Shown here piece after piece: positions 6,479 through 8,166 of a DNA stretch of 8,166 bases (within the stretch, counting starts at the first letter, position 1; every line of letters begins with the position of its first letter). The notes beneath the pieces are model-generated. The model was not told the DNA's origin, did not search any database, and saw only the letters and a program-made list of their open reading frames with translations. Origin of the DNA: Clostridiales bacterium (lineage in GTDB: Bacteria > Bacillota > Clostridia > Christensenellales > CAG-314); contig DPQS01000078.1 in assembly GCA_003537755.1 (NCBI GenBank), positions 1 to 8,166 on the forward strand, read 5' to 3'. Both the position numbers and the translations under genes were made by a program.

Positions 6479-7633
6479 CTATTTCCGACGTTTGGAACCG
6501 TCGCGCTTGCGACTGTACATCTGCTTGTCTGCACGTTGAATAAGGCTTTGCACGTCGTCGCCGTCACCACCGAATACCGAGTAACCTACGCTTACCGAAA
6601 CGTCGTAATCGCTGTCGGAATTGTCGTTGAATTCGCTCACTTTGTCATGAATAAGGCTGCACACAATGCGTATGTCGTCGTTTTCTTCCAGTTGTTGCAC
6701 CATTACAAATTCGTCGCCGCCGTAACGTCCGCAAATGCCGCCTGTAGTTTTGCATACGGCGCGGAGCGCGTCCGCCACAGTCTGCAAAGTTTTGTCACCG
6801 TCGTAGTGACCGTACAGATCGTTGATACTCTTGAAGTCGTCCACGTCCAGAAACAGAAAGTACAACTTTTTGCCCTTGGGAAGCGAACGCACGTTGTTTT
6901 CCAGTTCAAGCAAAACTTTGCGACGGTTGTTTATGCCCGTCAGCGCGTCCAGCGAGATTTCGGTTTGCATCGAACTTGTAAAAACAAGCGAAAAGCCAAG
7001 CACAAACGAAGCCGACAAAATCGGCAACGGTTGCAACAGGTATTGCAACACGCTGCACACTATCGGCGGCACGACGAAGGACAGCATAAGCATGTAGTCC
7101 TCGCGCCTTGCGTAAACCTTGCGTGAAAACAGCCTGCACAAACTTATGCCTGCCGCCATAAACACGTAGCAGAAAGTAAGCACGTATTGCAACAAAAACA
7201 GCGGTCCGCGGCGGTACACGCCTGCGGCATCAAAATAGAAAAACCATCCGGTATTTACCGAAGCGCCTGCCAGCACGACAAACAAAAACAGCGGCAACAT
7301 CGACAGCGCAAACAGCAATTTGTTTTTGTACAGCAGTATTTTGTGAATAATCTCGGAAAACACCAACCACAGGTACGACGAAATGCCGAAGCACAAAAAG
7401 TACACGCAGTTGATGACGTGCATCATTGCATGCGAAATATGCAAAACATCGTAAATGCCGAGTTGCCACACTATGTCCATTAAATTTAGTACGGCGGCGA
7501 AAAAAATGGAAGCAACAAAAACTTTGCGCTTGGCGGAATTCCCAAATGCCTCTTTGGAAACTTTTGCCGCCATAATAAACAACATTACCGCGCACAAAAC
7601 ATTTATCTCGCAATAAAGCAGTAACTTATCCAT
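6479..7633 (-). CDS. Membrane-bound diguanylate cyclase (GGDEF)
   Basis: A 384-residue protein predicted to make the second messenger cyclic di-GMP from two GTP at the inner face of the membrane. The N-terminal half (to about residue 222) holds about seven hydrophobic segments, roughly at 4-22, 38-58, 66-95, 106-125, 145-168, 180-201 and 204-221, which probably form a sensory membrane domain. A GGDEF domain follows from about 225. It begins with the DALT signature (229-232), has the metal and GTP-binding stretch FLDVDDFKSINDLYGHYDGD (261-280) and an exact GGDEF active site (305-309). The allosteric RxxD inhibitory site that normally lies five residues before GGDEF is absent; TTGG (296-299) is there instead. 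There is no EAL or HD-GYP phosphodiesterase domain. An in-frame stop lies close upstream of the ATG at 7633, which fixes this as the most upstream ATG, although no Shine-Dalgarno sequence is visible. The signal sensed is unknown. Confidence 0.93.
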   Translation of the reverse strand: MDKLLLYCEINVLCAVMLFIMAAKVSKEAFGNSAKRKVFVASIFFAAVLNLMDIVWQLGIYDVLHISHAMMHVINCVYFLCFGISSYLWLVFSEIIHKILLYKNKLLFALSMLPLFLFVVLAGASVNTGWFFYFDAAGVYRRGPLFLLQYVLTFCYVFMAAGISLCRLFSRKVYARREDYMLMLSFVVPPIVCSVLQYLLQPLPILSASFVLGFSLVFTSSMQTEISLDALTGINNRRKVLLELENNVRSLPKGKKLYFLFLDVDDFKSINDLYGHYDGDKTLQTVADALRAVCKTTGGICGRYGGDEFVMVQQLEENDDIRIVCSLIHDKVSEFNDNSDSDYDVSVSVGYSVFGGDGDDVQSLIQRADKQMYSRKRDGSKRRK

Positions 7634-7652
7634 AATATTTTACTTGCAATCG

Positions 7653-7693
7653 GTTGCACTCGTATCCCCTTAACGAAGCGCAACTATCCCCTT
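7653..7693 (-). promoter_or_regulatory. Twin AAGGGGATA motif and hairpin in the GGDEF leader
   Basis: On the minus strand AAGGGGATA occurs twice, at 7685-7693 and 7663-7671, with starts 22 bases apart. Between and around them GTTGCGCTT (7676-7684) can pair with GAGTGCAAC (7653-7661), nine pairs including two G-U pairs. This would place the second motif in a 14-base loop and leave the first unpaired just upstream. Both lie downstream of the predicted transcription start, so they would be RNA elements. GGA in a hairpin loop is the type of target bound by CsrA/RsmA proteins. That link is an inference only. Confidence 0.45.
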
Positions 7694-7712
7694 TTGTAAA
7701 TTTGTGTATGTA

Positions 7713-7741
7713 AATATATCATAAGTGATGTAAAATATCAA
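7713..7741 (-). promoter_or_regulatory. Sigma-70 type promoter for the GGDEF gene
   Basis: On the minus strand the -35 box TTGATA (7736-7741) and -10 box TATATT (7713-7718) are separated by 17 bases. The predicted start near 7706 gives a leader of about 70 bases. The spacer contains ATCACTTAT, which has an inverted copy about 90 bases upstream, at 7810-7818. Confidence 0.65.
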
Positions 7742-7818
7742 GCGTTATCAGGTAATTTCCATAAAAAAAATTTGTTAATTTATACCAATAACTACTCATA
7801 TTGAACAAAATCACTTAT
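7721..7818. repeat. Nine-base inverted repeat pair around the GGDEF promoter
   Basis: ATAAGTGAT (7721-7729) and ATCACTTAT (7810-7818) are exact inverted copies. The first lies entirely within the spacer between the -35 and -10 boxes. The second is about 70 bases upstream of the -35 box. The arrangement would suit a DNA-binding regulator at two sites, but nine AT-rich bases can also recur by chance. Confidence 0.35.
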
Positions 7819-8060
7819 CAAAGTGCGACAAAGATGAAACTATAATTACAAAAGACACCTTTATTTAACCTTGTTGGTACACCGCGCACAATCCGTAATC
7901 CAAACTAAATCCGCATTTATTTTTTTTGTCTTCTGTCGAGGCTGTTGTAAACAAACACACCGTCGGTAAAAGAAAAATCGCGCAGACAACGGCAAAACGC
8001 AGTGCCGAAACCGACGTGTAATTTTTTTGAAAAATGTTTTGTATTTTTTCGGAAAAATCG
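7742..8060. other. AT-rich intergenic region without a supported gene
   Basis: Between the GGDEF promoter and the tRNA promoter I find no convincing coding sequence. Two minus-strand open frames (7861-8067 and 7917-8153) are short and low in complexity, and the longer one runs through the tRNA promoter and into the tRNA. A TATAAT at 7841-7846 has no acceptable -35 box at the right distance. A small palindrome CACTT-ATCA-AAGTG lies at 7813-7826. Confidence 0.5.
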
Positions 8061-8089
8061 TTGACAAAACTTTCGTATGGTGCTAATAT
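8061..8089 (+). promoter_or_regulatory. Strong sigma-70 type promoter for tRNA-Asn
   Basis: A perfect -35 box TTGACA (8061-8066), a 17-base spacer and a -10 box TAATAT (8084-8089) preceded by TGC (extended -10). Transcription should begin near 8096, leaving a 5' leader of about 30 bases before the tRNA that RNase P would remove. The strength fits a stable RNA operon, and more tRNA genes may follow beyond the window. Confidence 0.8.
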
Positions 8090-8126
8090 ATTTGAGCAAT
8101 GCGAGGAGCGTTGCGCAATTTAATAT

Positions 8127-8166
8127 TCCTCTATAGCTCAGTCGGTAGAGCATGCGGCTGTTAACC
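8127..8166 (+). tRNA. tRNA-Asn (anticodon GTT), 5' part only
   Basis: The first 40 bases of a tRNA are present: a seven-base acceptor strand starting TCCTCTA, TA at positions 8-9, a D arm GCTC...GAGC with the loop AGTCGGTA, the anticodon stem strand TGCGG and the anticodon loop CTGTTAA. The anticodon is GTT (8160-8162), which reads AAC and AAU asparagine codons. The window ends two bases into the second strand of the anticodon stem, and those bases (CC) agree with pairing. The T arm and 3' acceptor strand lie outside the window. Confidence 0.93.

Noticed and set aside
6443..7126. Plus-strand open frame of 227 codons opposite the GGDEF gene
   Set aside because: It overlaps the GGDEF domain coding sequence on the other strand and its translation has no family features, so it is a shadow frame.
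7861..8153. Two short overlapping minus-strand open frames (68 and 78 codons) before the tRNA
   Set aside because: They are low-complexity and rich in Lys, Arg and Phe. They overlap each other in different frames; the longer one runs across the tRNA promoter and into the tRNA.

Overview
The window looks like chromosomal DNA from a low-to-moderate GC, probably anaerobic Firmicutes-like bacterium (Clostridia or a relative). This placement is an inference. It rests on the short 465-residue glucose-6-phosphate isomerase, a CtpE-like P-type ATPase, a seven-helix GGDEF protein, a Gram-positive type RHS/YD-repeat remnant, sigma-70/sigma-A type promoters and clear Shine-Dalgarno sequences in front of two genes. 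No rRNA gene is present to fix the taxonomy.

Layout. Bases 1-120 hold nothing I recognise. Bases 121-5445 hold three minus-strand genes in the transcription order pgi, hisS, P-type ATPase. A good minus-strand promoter (-35 at 5684-5689, -10 at 5661-5666) precedes pgi, followed by an untranslated leader of about 208 bases that can form hairpins. pgi and hisS are 42 bases apart and probably share a transcript. hisS and the ATPase are separated by 132 bases containing a strong hairpin that ends 15 bases before the ATPase start codon.

Bases 5796-6215 on the plus strand hold a decayed 3' end of an RHS gene. A near-consensus promoter sits directly at its broken 5' edge and a terminator-like hairpin directly after its end. 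The open frame has no usable start codon, so any transcript would be an RNA of about 385 bases with no obvious protein. Bases 6216-6478 are non-coding and rich in short overlapping inverted repeats.

Bases 6479-7633 (minus) encode a membrane diguanylate cyclase with an intact GGDEF site and no RxxD inhibitory site. It has its own promoter and a roughly 70-base leader with two copies of AAGGGGATA, one displayed in a hairpin loop. The last 100 bases contain an excellent plus-strand promoter and the 5' half of tRNA-Asn(GTT), cut by the window end.

The coding genes are mostly housekeeping (glycolysis, translation, ion transport) plus one second-messenger enzyme. I found no clear novel multigene system. 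The signals most worth following are the orphan RHS tail with its own promoter and terminator, and the patterned leader of the diguanylate cyclase.
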